A DNA stretch of 41,718 bases from Liolophura sinensis (lineage: Eukaryota > Mollusca > Polyplacophora > Chitonida > Chitonidae): the NCBI RefSeq assembly GCF_032854445.1, contig NW_027018324.1, positions 1-41,718 of the forward strand, written 5' to 3'. Positions 34,019 to 41,718 of the stretch are shown here, piece after piece. Both the position numbers and the translations under genes were made by a program. The notes under the pieces were generated by a model. The model did no database searches, was not told the origin of the DNA, and saw only the letters and a list, made by a program, of their open reading frames with translations. How positions within the stretch are numbered: position 1 is the first letter of the stretch; each line of letters starts with the position of its first letter.

Positions 34019-34568
34019 TATTCAACTTTTCATTATAAGTTATGTGGCCTTCGGTAGCCCAGACGACGTCAAATCTTTGGGCCAAGCCCATTTAACTCAC
34101 CCAGCAAATGTCTTACTTCTAAGTCGAAGACAAACTCAATGTCTTTATCTACATGTAGAAAAACCACACCATTTGTATATAAAAAAAACACAAGGTACTT
34201 GATACAGTCCGCTGTAAAAAGGACAATTGAACACTGACCCACATCAATAAGGTGCCAAAAGATGCGCAATTGGGCCAGGCATCTCCAGCTGTTGAAAAAT
34301 TGCAAATTTCCTTGGTTTCCATGGAGTAAGAGCCGTTGCTGGGCACGCGATCTTGACATCAATGATTATTCATTTGTGGCTACAGCCAAAAGTATTGGTC
34401 GGAGAGCAACGCGGTTTGCACCATTCGATTTCTCGTCAAAAAATACGTCGGATTAGCCTCTTACCAGCAGCATTGGAATAGTTTTTCCACTTTTGGATTT
34501 TTATCAGTTCTTTTTGCTAATTGAAATCGGCTACATTAACTATGTACAATCGCGACTGGTCATTACTA
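34019..34568 (+). repeat. Satellite monomer M63
   Basis: G29, GGACAATTG, CGA, TTGGAATAG, ATCAGTTC. Confidence 0.95.
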
Positions 34569-35118
34569 TATTCAACTTTTCATTATAAGTTATGTGGCCT
34601 TCGGTAGCCCAGACGACGTCAAATCTTTGGGCCAAGCCCATTTAACTCATCCAGCAGTTGTCTTACTTCTAAGTCGAAGACAAACTCAATGTCTTTATCT
34701 ACATGTAGAAAAACCACACCATTTGTATATAAAAAAAACACAAGGTACTTGATACAGTCCGCTGTAAAAAGTACAATTGAACACTGACCCACATCAATAA
34801 GGTGCCAAAAGATGCGCAATTGGGCCAGGGATCTCCAGCTGTTGAAAAATTGCAAATTTCCTTGGTTTCCATGGAGTAAGAGCCGTTGCTGGGCACGTGA
34901 TCTTGACATCAATGATTATTCATTTGTGGCTACAGCCAAAAGTATTGGTCGGAGAGCAACGCGGTTTGCACCATTCGATTTCTCGTCAAAACATACGTCG
35001 GATTAGCTTCTTACCAGCAGCATTGGAACAGTTTTTCCACTTTTGGATTTTTGCCTGGTATTTTTTCTAGTTGAAATCGGCTACATTAACTATGTACAAT
35101 CGCGACTGGTCATTACTA
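34569..35118 (+). repeat. Satellite monomer M64
   Basis: G29, T82, GT89, AGGGATCTCC, C424, TTAGCTTC, GGTATTTTTTCTAGTTG. Confidence 0.95.
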
Positions 35119-35668
35119 TATTCAACTTTTCATTATAAGTTATGTGCCCTTCGGTAGCCCAGACGACGTCAAATCTTTGGGCCAAGCCCATTTAACTCAC
35201 CCAGCAAATGTCTTACTTCTAAGTCGAAGACAAACTCAATGTCTTTATCTACATGTAGAAAAACCACACCATTTGTATATAAAAAAAACACAAGGTACTT
35301 GATACAGTCCGCTGTAAAAAGTACAATTGAACACTGACCCACATCAATAAGGTGCCAAAAGATGCGCAATTGGGCCAGGCATCTCCAGCTGTTGAAAAAT
35401 TGCAAATTTCCTTGGTTTCCATGGAGTAAGAGCCGTTGCTGGGCACGTGATCTTGACATCAATGATTATTCATTTGTGGCTACAGCCAAAAGTATTGGTC
35501 GGAGAGCAACGCGGTTTGCACCATTCGATTTCTCGTCAAAAAATACGTCGGATTAGCCTCTTACCAGCAGCATTGGAATAGTTTTTCCACTTTTGGATTT
35601 TTATCAGGTCTTTTTGCTAATTGAAATCGGCTACATTAACTATGTACAATCGCGACTGGTCATTACTA
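35119..35668 (+). repeat. Satellite monomer M65
   Basis: TTGGAATAG, ATCAGGTC. Confidence 0.95.
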
Positions 35669-36218
35669 TATTCAACTTTTCATTATAAGTTATGTGGCCT
35701 TCGGTAGCCCAGACGACGTCAAATCTTTGGGCCAAGCCCATTTAACTCATCCAGCAGTTGTCTTACTTCTAAGTCGAAGACAAACTCAATGTCTTTGTCT
35801 ACATGTAGAAAAACCACACCATTTGTATATAAAAAAAACACAAGGTACTTGATACAGTCCGCTGTAAAAAGTACAATTGAACACTGACCCACATCAATAA
35901 GGTGCCAAAAGATGCGCAATTGGGCCAGGCATCTCCAGCTGTTGAAAAATTGCAAATTTCCTTGGTTTCCATGGAGTAAGAGCCGTTGCTGGGCACGTGA
36001 TCTTGACATCAATGATTATTCATTTGTGGCTACAGCCAAAAGTATTGGTCGGAGAGCAACGCGGTTTGCACCATTCGATTTCTCGTCAAAACATACGTCG
36101 GATTAGCCTCTTACCAGCAGCATTGGAACAGTTTTTCCACTTTTGGATTTTTGCCTGGTATTTTTTCTAGTTGAAATCGGCTACATTAACTATGTACAAT
36201 CGCGACTGGTCATTACTA
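35669..36218 (+). repeat. Satellite monomer M66
   Basis: G29, T82, GT89, TTTGTCTAC, C424, GGTATTTTTTCTAGTTG; like M55 but keeps GACGTC. Confidence 0.95.
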
Positions 36219-36768
36219 TATTCAACTTTTCATTATAAGTTATGTGGCCTTCGGTAGCCCAGACGACGTCAAATCTTTGGGCCAAGCCCATTTACCTCAC
36301 CCAGCAAATGTCTTACTTCTAAGTCGAAGACAAACTCAATGTCTTTATCTACATGTAGAAAAACCACACCATTTGTATATAAAAAAAACACAAGGTACTT
36401 GATACAGTCCGCTGTAAAAAGTACAATTGAACACTGACCCACATCAATAAGGTGCCAAAAGATGCGCAATTGGGCCAGGCATCCCAAGCTGTTGAAAAAT
36501 TGCAAATTTCCTTGGTTTCCATGGAGTAAGAGCCGTTGCTGGGCACGTGATCTTGACATCAATGATTATTCATTTGTGGCTACAGCCAAAAGTATTGGTC
36601 GGAGAGCAACGCGGTTTGCACCATTCGATTTCTCGTCAAAAAATACGTCGGATTAGCCTCTTACCAGCAGCATTGGAACAGTTTTTCTACTTTTGGATTT
36701 TTGCCTGGTCTTTTTGCGAATTTAAATCGGCTACATTAACTATGTACAATCGCGACTGGTCATTACTA
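36219..36768 (+). repeat. Satellite monomer M67 (mosaic)
   Basis: 5' part as M56 (G29, TTTACCTC); 3' part as M15/M73 (CCCAAGC, T470, GCGAATTTAAATC). Confidence 0.95.
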
Positions 36769-37318
36769 TATTCAACTTTTCATTATAAGTTATGTGGCCT
36801 TCGGTAGCCCAGACGACGTCAAATCTTTGGGCCAAGCCCATTTAACTCATCCAGCAGTTGTCTTACTTCTAAGTCGAAGACAAACTCAATGTCTTTATCT
36901 ACATGTAGAAAAACCACACCATTTGTATATAAAAAAAACACAAGGTACTTGATACAGTCCGCTGTAAAAAGTACAATTGAACACTGACCCACATCAATAA
37001 GGTGCCAAAAGATGCGCAATTGGGCCAGGCATCTCCAGCTGTTGAAAAATTGCAAATTTCCTTGGTTTCCATGGAGTAAGAGCCGTTGCTGGGCACGTGA
37101 TCTTGACATCAATGATTATTCATTTGTGGCTACAGCCAAAAGTATTGGTCGGAGAGCAACGCGGTTTGCACCATTCGATTTCTCGTCAAAACATACGTCG
37201 GATTAGCCTCTTACCAGCAGCATTGGAACAGTTTTTCCACTTTTGGATTTTTGCCTGGTATTTTTTCTAGTTGAAATCGGCTACATTAACTATGTACAAT
37301 CGCGACTGGTCATTACTA
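36769..37318 (+). repeat. Satellite monomer M68
   Basis: G29, T82, GT89, C424, GGTATTTTTTCTAGTTG. Confidence 0.95.
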
Positions 37319-37868
37319 TATTCAACTTTTCATTATAAGTTATGTGCCCTTCGGTAGCCCAGACGACGTCAAATCTTTGGGCCAAGCCCATTTAACTCAC
37401 CCAGCAAATGTCTTACTTCTAAGTCGAAGACAAACTCAATGTCTTTATCTACATGTAGAAAAACCACACCATTTGTATATAAAAAAAACACAAGGTACTT
37501 GATACAGTCCGCTGTAAAAAGTACAATTGAACACTGACCCACATCAATAAGGTGCCACAAGATGCGCAATTGGGCCAGGCATCTCCAGCTGTTGAAAAAT
37601 TGCAAATTTCCTTGGTTTCCATGGACTAAGAGCCGTTGCTGGGCACGTGATCTTGACATCAATGATTATTCATTTGTGGCTACAGCCAAAAGTATTGGTC
37701 GGAGAGCAACGCGGTTTGCACCATTCGATTTCTCGTCAAAAAATACGTCGGATTAGCCTCTTACCAGCAGCATTGGAACAGTTTTTCCACTTTTGGATTT
37801 TTGCCAGGTCTTTTTGCTAATTGAAATCGGCTACATTAACTATGTACAATCGCGACTGGTCATTACTA
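37319..37868 (+). repeat. Satellite monomer M69 (mosaic)
   Basis: 5' part is majority type (C29, no TTTACCTC); 3' part as M56 (CCACAAG, GGACTAAG, GCCAGGTC). Confidence 0.95.
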
Positions 37869-38418
37869 TATTCAACTTTTCATTATAAGTTATGTGGCCT
37901 TCGGTAGCCCAGACGACGTCAAATCTTTGGGCCAAGCCCATTTAACTCACCCAGCAAATGTCTTACTTCTAAGTCGAAGACAAACTCAATGTCTTTATCT
38001 ACATGTAGAAAAACCACACCATTTGTATATAAAAAAAACACAAGGTACTTGATACAGTCCGCTGTAAAAAGGACAATTGAACACTGACCCACATCAATAA
38101 GGTGCCAAAAGATACGCAATTGGGCCAGGCATCTCCAGCTGTTGAAAAATTGCAAATTTCCTTGGTTTCCATGGAGTAAGAGCCGTTGCTGGGCACGTGA
38201 TCTTGACATCAATGATTATTCATTTGTGGCTACAGCCAAAAGTATTGGTCGGAGAGCAACGCGGTTTGCACCATTCGATTTCTCGTCAAAACATACGTCG
38301 GATTAGCCTCTTACCAGCAGCATTGGAACAGTTTTTCCACTTTTGGATTTTTGCCAGGTCTTTTTGCTAATTGAAATCGGCTACATTAACTATGTACAAT
38401 CGCGACTGGTCATTACTA
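37869..38418 (+). repeat. Satellite monomer M70 (mosaic)
   Basis: G29, GGACAATTG, GATACGC and C424 as M61, then GCCAGGTC as M62. Confidence 0.95.
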
Positions 38419-38968
38419 TATTCAACTTTTCATTATAAGTTATGTGGCCTTCGGTAGCCCAGACGACGTCAAATCTTTGGGCCAAGCCCATTTAACTCAC
38501 CCAGCAAATGTCTTACTTCTAAGTCGAAGACAAACTCAATGTCTTTATCTACATGTAGAAAAACCACACCATTTGTATATAAAAAAAACACAAGGTACTT
38601 GATACAGTCCGCTGTAAAAAGGACAATTGAACACTGACCCACATCAATAAGGTGCCAAAAGATGCGCAATTGGGCCAGGCATCTCCAGCTGTTGAAAAAT
38701 TGCAAATTTCCTTGGTTTCCATGGAGTAAGAGCCGTTGCTGGGCACGCGATCTTGACATCAATGATTATTCATTTGTGGCTACAGCCAAAAGTATTGGTC
38801 GGAGAGCAACGCGGTTTGCACCATTCGATTTCTCGTCAAAAAATACGTCGGATTAGCCTCTTACCAGCAGCATTGGAATAGTTTTTCCACTTTTGGATTT
38901 TTATCAGTTCTTTTTGCTAATTGAAATCGGCTACATTAACTATGTACAATCGCGACTGGTCATTACTA
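38419..38968 (+). repeat. Satellite monomer M71
   Basis: Same as M63 by eye. Confidence 0.95.
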
Positions 38969-39518
38969 TATTCAACTTTTCATTATAAGTTATGTGGCCT
39001 TCGGTAGCCCAGACGACGTCAAATCTTTGGGCCAAGCCCATTTAACTCATCCAGCAGTTGTCTTACTTCTAAGTCGAAGACAAACTCAATGTCTTTATCT
39101 ACATGTAGAAAAACCACACCATTTGTATATAAAAAAAACACAAGGTACTTGATACAGTCCGCTGTAAAAAGTACAATTGAACACTGACCCACATCAATAA
39201 GGTGCCAAAAGATGCGCAATTGGGCCAGGCATCTCCAGCTGTTGAAAAATTGCAAATTTCCTTGGTTTCCATGGAGTAAGAGCCGTTGCTGGGCACGTGA
39301 TCTTGACATCAATGATTATTCATTTGTGGCTACAGCCAAAAGTATTGGTCGGAGAGCAACGCGGTTTGCACCATTCGATTTCTCGTCAAAACATACGTCG
39401 GATTAGCTTCTTACCAGCAGCATTGGAACAGTTTTTCTACTTTTGGATTTTTGCCTGGTATTTTTTCTAGTTGAAATCGGCTACATTAACTATGTACAAT
39501 CGCGACTGGTCATTACTA
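38969..39518 (+). repeat. Satellite monomer M72
   Basis: As M64, with AGGCATC and T470. Confidence 0.95.
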
Positions 39519-40069
39519 TATTCAACTTTTCATTATAAGTTATGTGCCCTTCGGTAGCCCAGACGACGTCAAATCTTTGGGCCAAGCCCATTTAACTCAC
39601 CCAGCAAATGTCTTACTTCTAAGTCGAAGACAAACTCAATGTCTTTATCTACATGTAGAAAAACCACACCATTTGTATATAAAAAAAACACAAGGTACTT
39701 GATACAGTCCGCTGTAAAAAGTACAATTGAACACTGACCCACATCAATAAGGTGCCACAAGATGCGCAATTGGGCCAGGCATCCCAAGCTGTTGAAAAAT
39801 TGCAAAATTTCCTTGGTTTCCATGGAGTAAGAGCCGTTGCTGGGCACGTGATCTTGACATCAATGATTATTCATTTGTGGCTACAGCCAAAAGTATTGGT
39901 CGGAGAGCAACGCGGTTTGCACCATTCGATTTCTCGTCAAAAAATACGTCGGATTAGCCTCTTACCAGCAGCATTGGAACAGTTTTTCTACTTTTGGATT
40001 TTTGCCAGGTCTTTTTGCGAATTTAAATCGGCTACATTAACTATGTACAATCGCGACTGGTCATTACTA
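39519..40069 (+). repeat. Satellite monomer M73 (551 bp, mosaic)
   Basis: CCACAAGATG as M69, then CCCAAGC, T470, GCCAGGTC and GCGAATTTAAATC as M15; one A gained (GCAAAATTTCC). Confidence 0.95.
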
Positions 40070-40619
40070 TATTCAACTTTTCATTATAAGTTATGTGGCC
40101 TTCGGTAGCCCAGACGACGTCAAATCTTTGGGCCAAGCCCATTTAACTCATCCAGCAGTTGTCTTACTTCTAAGTCGAAGACAAACTCAATGTCTTTATC
40201 TACATGTAGAAAAACCACACCATTTGTATATAAAAAAAACACAAGGTACTTGATACAGTCCGCTGTAAAAAGTACAATTGAACACTGACCCACATCAATA
40301 AGGTGCCAAAAGATGCGCAATTGGGCCAGGCATCTCCAGCTGTTGAAAAATTGCAAATTTCCTTGGTTTCCATGGAGTAAGAGCCGTTGCTGGGCACGTG
40401 ATCTTGACATCAATGATTATTCATTTGTGGCTACAGCCAAAAGTATTGGTCGGAGAGCAACGCGGTTTGCACCATTCGATTTCTCGTCAAAAAATACGTC
40501 GGATTAGCCTCTTACCAGCAGCATTGGAACAGTTTTTCCACTGTTGGATTTTTGCCTGGTATTTTTTCTAATTGAAATCGGCTACATTAACTATGTACAA
40601 TCGCGACTGGTCATTACTA
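40070..40619 (+). repeat. Satellite monomer M74
   Basis: G29, T82, GT89, CCACTGTTGG, GGTATTTTTTCTAA. Confidence 0.95.
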
Positions 40620-41169
40620 TATTCAACTTTTCATTATGAGTTATGTGCCCTTCGGTAGCCCAGACGACGTCAAATCTTTGGGCCAAGCCCATTTAACTCA
40701 CCCAGCAAATGTCTTACTTTTAAGTCGAAGACAAACTCAATGTCTTTATCTACATGTAGAAAAACCACACCATTTGTATATAAAAAAAACACAAGGTACT
40801 TGATACAGTCCGCTGTAAAAAGTACAATTGAACACTGACCCACATCAATAAGGTGCCAAAAGATGCGCAATTGGGCCAGGCATCTCCAGCTGTTGAAAAA
40901 TTGCAAATTTCCTTGGTTTCCATGGAGTAAGAGCCGTTGCTGGGCACGTGATCTTGACATCAATGATTATTCATTTGTGGCTACAGCCAAAAGTATTGGT
41001 CGGAGAGCAACGCGGTTTGCACCATTGGATTTCTCGTCAAAAAATACGTCGGATTAGCCTCTTACCAGCAGCATTGGAACAGTTTTTCCACTTTTGGATT
41101 TTTGCCTGGTCTTTTTGCTAATTGAAATCGGCTACATTAACTATGTACAATCGCGACTGGTCATTACTA
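40620..41169 (+). repeat. Satellite monomer M75
   Basis: CATTATGAG, CTTTTAAG, G408. Confidence 0.95.
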
Positions 41170-41718
41170 TATTCAACTTTTCATTATAAGTTATGTGGCC
41201 TTCGGTAGCCCAGACGACGTCAAATCTTTGGGCCAAGCCCATTTAACTCACCCAGCAAATGTCTTACTTCTAAGTCGAAGACAAACTCAATGTCTTTATC
41301 TACATGTAGAAAAACCACACCATTTGTATATAAAAAAAACACAAGGTACTTGATACAGTCCGCTGTAAAAAGTACAATTGAACACTGACCCACATCAATA
41401 AGGTGCCAAAAGATGCGCAATTGGGCCAGGCATCTCCAGCTGTTGAAAAATTGCAAATTTCCTTGGTTTCCATGGAGTAAGAGCCGTTGCTGGGCACGTG
41501 ATCTTGACATCAATGATTATTCATTTGTGGCTACAGCCAAAAGTATTGGTCGGAGAGCAACGCGGTTTGCACCATTGGATTTCTCGTCAAAAAATACGTC
41601 GGATTAGCCTCTTACCAGCAGCATTGGAACAGTTTTTCCACTTTTGGATTTTTGCCTGGTCTTTTTGCTAATTGAAATCGGCTACATTAACTATGTACAA
41701 TCGCGACTGGTCATTACT
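41170..41718 (+). repeat. Satellite monomer M76 (cut by window edge)
   Basis: G29 and G408; the final base of the unit lies outside the window. Confidence 0.95.

Larger units (their letters stand above)
34019..35118. repeat. Eight-unit-offset pair, copy 1 (M63-M64)
   Basis: M63 has GGACAATTG, CGA, TTGGAATAG and ATCAGTTC. M64 has T82, GT89, C424 and TTAGCTTCTTA. The pair is repeated at M71-M72, 4400 bp downstream. Confidence 0.82.
38419..39518. repeat. Eight-unit-offset pair, copy 2 (M71-M72)
   Basis: Carries the same rare variants as M63-M64, including ATCAGTTC (38503 region of the pattern, observed near 38903) and TTAGCTTC. It differs by T470 in M72 and by AGGCATC in place of the AGGGATC of M64. 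Confidence 0.82.
28606..40619. repeat. Zone F: M53-M74, G29/T82/C424 family with tetramer and octamer repeats
   Basis: This zone is marked by G at p29, T at p82 with GT at p89-90, C at p424 (AAACATACG), GGTATTTTTTCTAGTTG, CCAGGTC or ATCAGGTC at p486-492, and GGACAATTG at about p202. It holds a near-perfect 2.2-kb duplication, an 88-bp deletion, a two-unit segment repeated at 4400 bp, and several mosaic units. Confidence 0.75.
1..41718. repeat. Satellite DNA array, ~550-bp unit, 76 tandem copies
   Basis: The same ~550-bp sequence recurs head-to-tail from the first base to the last, always in the same orientation. Landmarks such as TCTACATGTAGA, TATATAAA and GACGTC reappear every 549-551 bp. 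I count 75 essentially full units plus one (M62) shortened by a deletion. Units look about 95-99% alike by eye; differences are mostly single bases shared by particular subsets of units. No non-satellite sequence interrupts the array and neither edge is a true array boundary. The unit is about 41% GC by hand count. No function is assigned; tandem arrays of this size are usually structural heterochromatin in eukaryotes. An intergenic-spacer or multicopy-gene array is an alternative, but no rRNA, snRNA or histone sequence is visible. Confidence 0.97.
40620..41718. repeat. Zone G: M75-M76, G408 units
   Basis: Both units carry TTGGATTT (G408) with TGA at p330-332 and GCCTGGTCTTTTTGC, a combination also seen in M2 and M9 (zone A) and M25. 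They differ from each other at p29 (C/G) and at about p107 (CTTTTAAG in M75). The array is cut by the window edge 1 bp before the end of M76. Confidence 0.7.

Noticed and set aside
39752-40108. A 118-codon plus-strand open frame
   Set aside because: It results from the one-base gain in M73 and the GCGAATTTAAA variant removing a stop. It is specific to one mosaic unit.
51-41607. Many short open reading frames (about 60-106 codons) on both strands, repeated every 550 bp
   Set aside because: They are the same few frames of one repeated unit, overlap each other on both strands, are broken by ordinary indels in some copies, and show no recognisable domain.
1-41718. CRISPR array
   Set aside because: There are no short repeats alternating with unique spacers; the repeat is 550 bp and contiguous.
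1-41718. 5S rRNA, tRNA, snRNA or histone gene cluster, or rDNA spacer
   Set aside because: No stretch of the unit matches conserved parts of these genes that I know, and no cloverleaf or U6-type 5' end is seen; the CTTCGG near p31 is too short to count.
1-41718. Hammerhead ribozyme, as in some animal satellites with ~330-500-bp units
   Set aside because: The CTGATGA core and paired GAAA motif are absent from both strands of the unit.
1-41718. 17-bp CENP-B box
   Set aside because: TTCG occurs at p32-35 and p407-410, but the required A and CGGG at fixed spacing do not follow on either strand.
1-41718. Transposon or LTR element
   Set aside because: No terminal inverted repeats, target-site duplications, transposase or reverse transcriptase motifs; the array is uninterrupted.

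Overview
The whole 41,718-base window is one uninterrupted head-to-tail satellite DNA array. The repeat unit is about 550 bp. I count 76 consecutive units (M1-M76), with no unique flanking sequence at either end, so the array continues beyond both edges. Taking base 1 as position 1 of the unit (p1), almost every unit is 549-551 bp. The exceptions are M12 (554), M39 (547), M40 and M42 (552 each), and M61/M62, where an 88-bp deletion spans the boundary. I find no protein gene, rRNA, tRNA, snRNA, transposon, CRISPR array or ribozyme. The short open frames that recur every 550 bp are the same few frames of the monomer copied with it.

This points to a eukaryotic nuclear genome: tens of kilobases of a unit far longer than a microsatellite, all in one orientation, with higher-order structure, as in pericentromeric or other heterochromatic satellites. 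The species cannot be read from the window. By hand count one unit (5521-6070) is about 41% GC with about 18 CpG, roughly 0.8 of expectation, so CpG is not strongly depleted. That fits a lightly methylated genome, such as many invertebrates, better than a heavily methylated one; this is weak inference. I do not recognise the satellite family.

Variants sort the array into zones. Zone A (M1-M13, 1-7155) has CACGCGG-type units and a 9-unit periodicity. Zone B (M14-M16, 7156-8805) is an island of units typical of the far right side. Zone C (M17-M28, 8806-15409) has a 5-unit higher-order pattern marked by CATGATA variants. Zone D (M29-M39, 15410-21453) is mixed. Zone E (M40-M52, 21454-28605) has tandem 1.1-kb dimers. 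Zone F (M53-M74, 28606-40619) has a near-perfect 2.2-kb tetramer duplication, an 88-bp deletion, an 8-unit repeat and several mosaic units. Zone G (M75-M76) returns to a zone-A-like type.

Within the unit the notable elements are an apparently invariant 12-bp palindrome, a small hairpin whose variants lie in the loop, a TATATAAA plus variable A-run, a cluster of T-tracts, and two hypervariable spots (p330-332, which creates or removes a CACGTG E-box, and p485-500). Together the data describe a satellite evolving by unequal exchange and local conversion, not a set of cooperating genes.

In the monomer entries only differences from the majority unit are listed. The majority state is: C at p29, C at p65, C at p82, AA at p89-90, A-run of 8 at p163-170, TTGATACAGTCC at p181-192, T at p266, TGA at p330-332 (CACGTG), C at p408, A at p424, C at p470, and GCCTGGTC-TTTTTGCTAA at p485-502.
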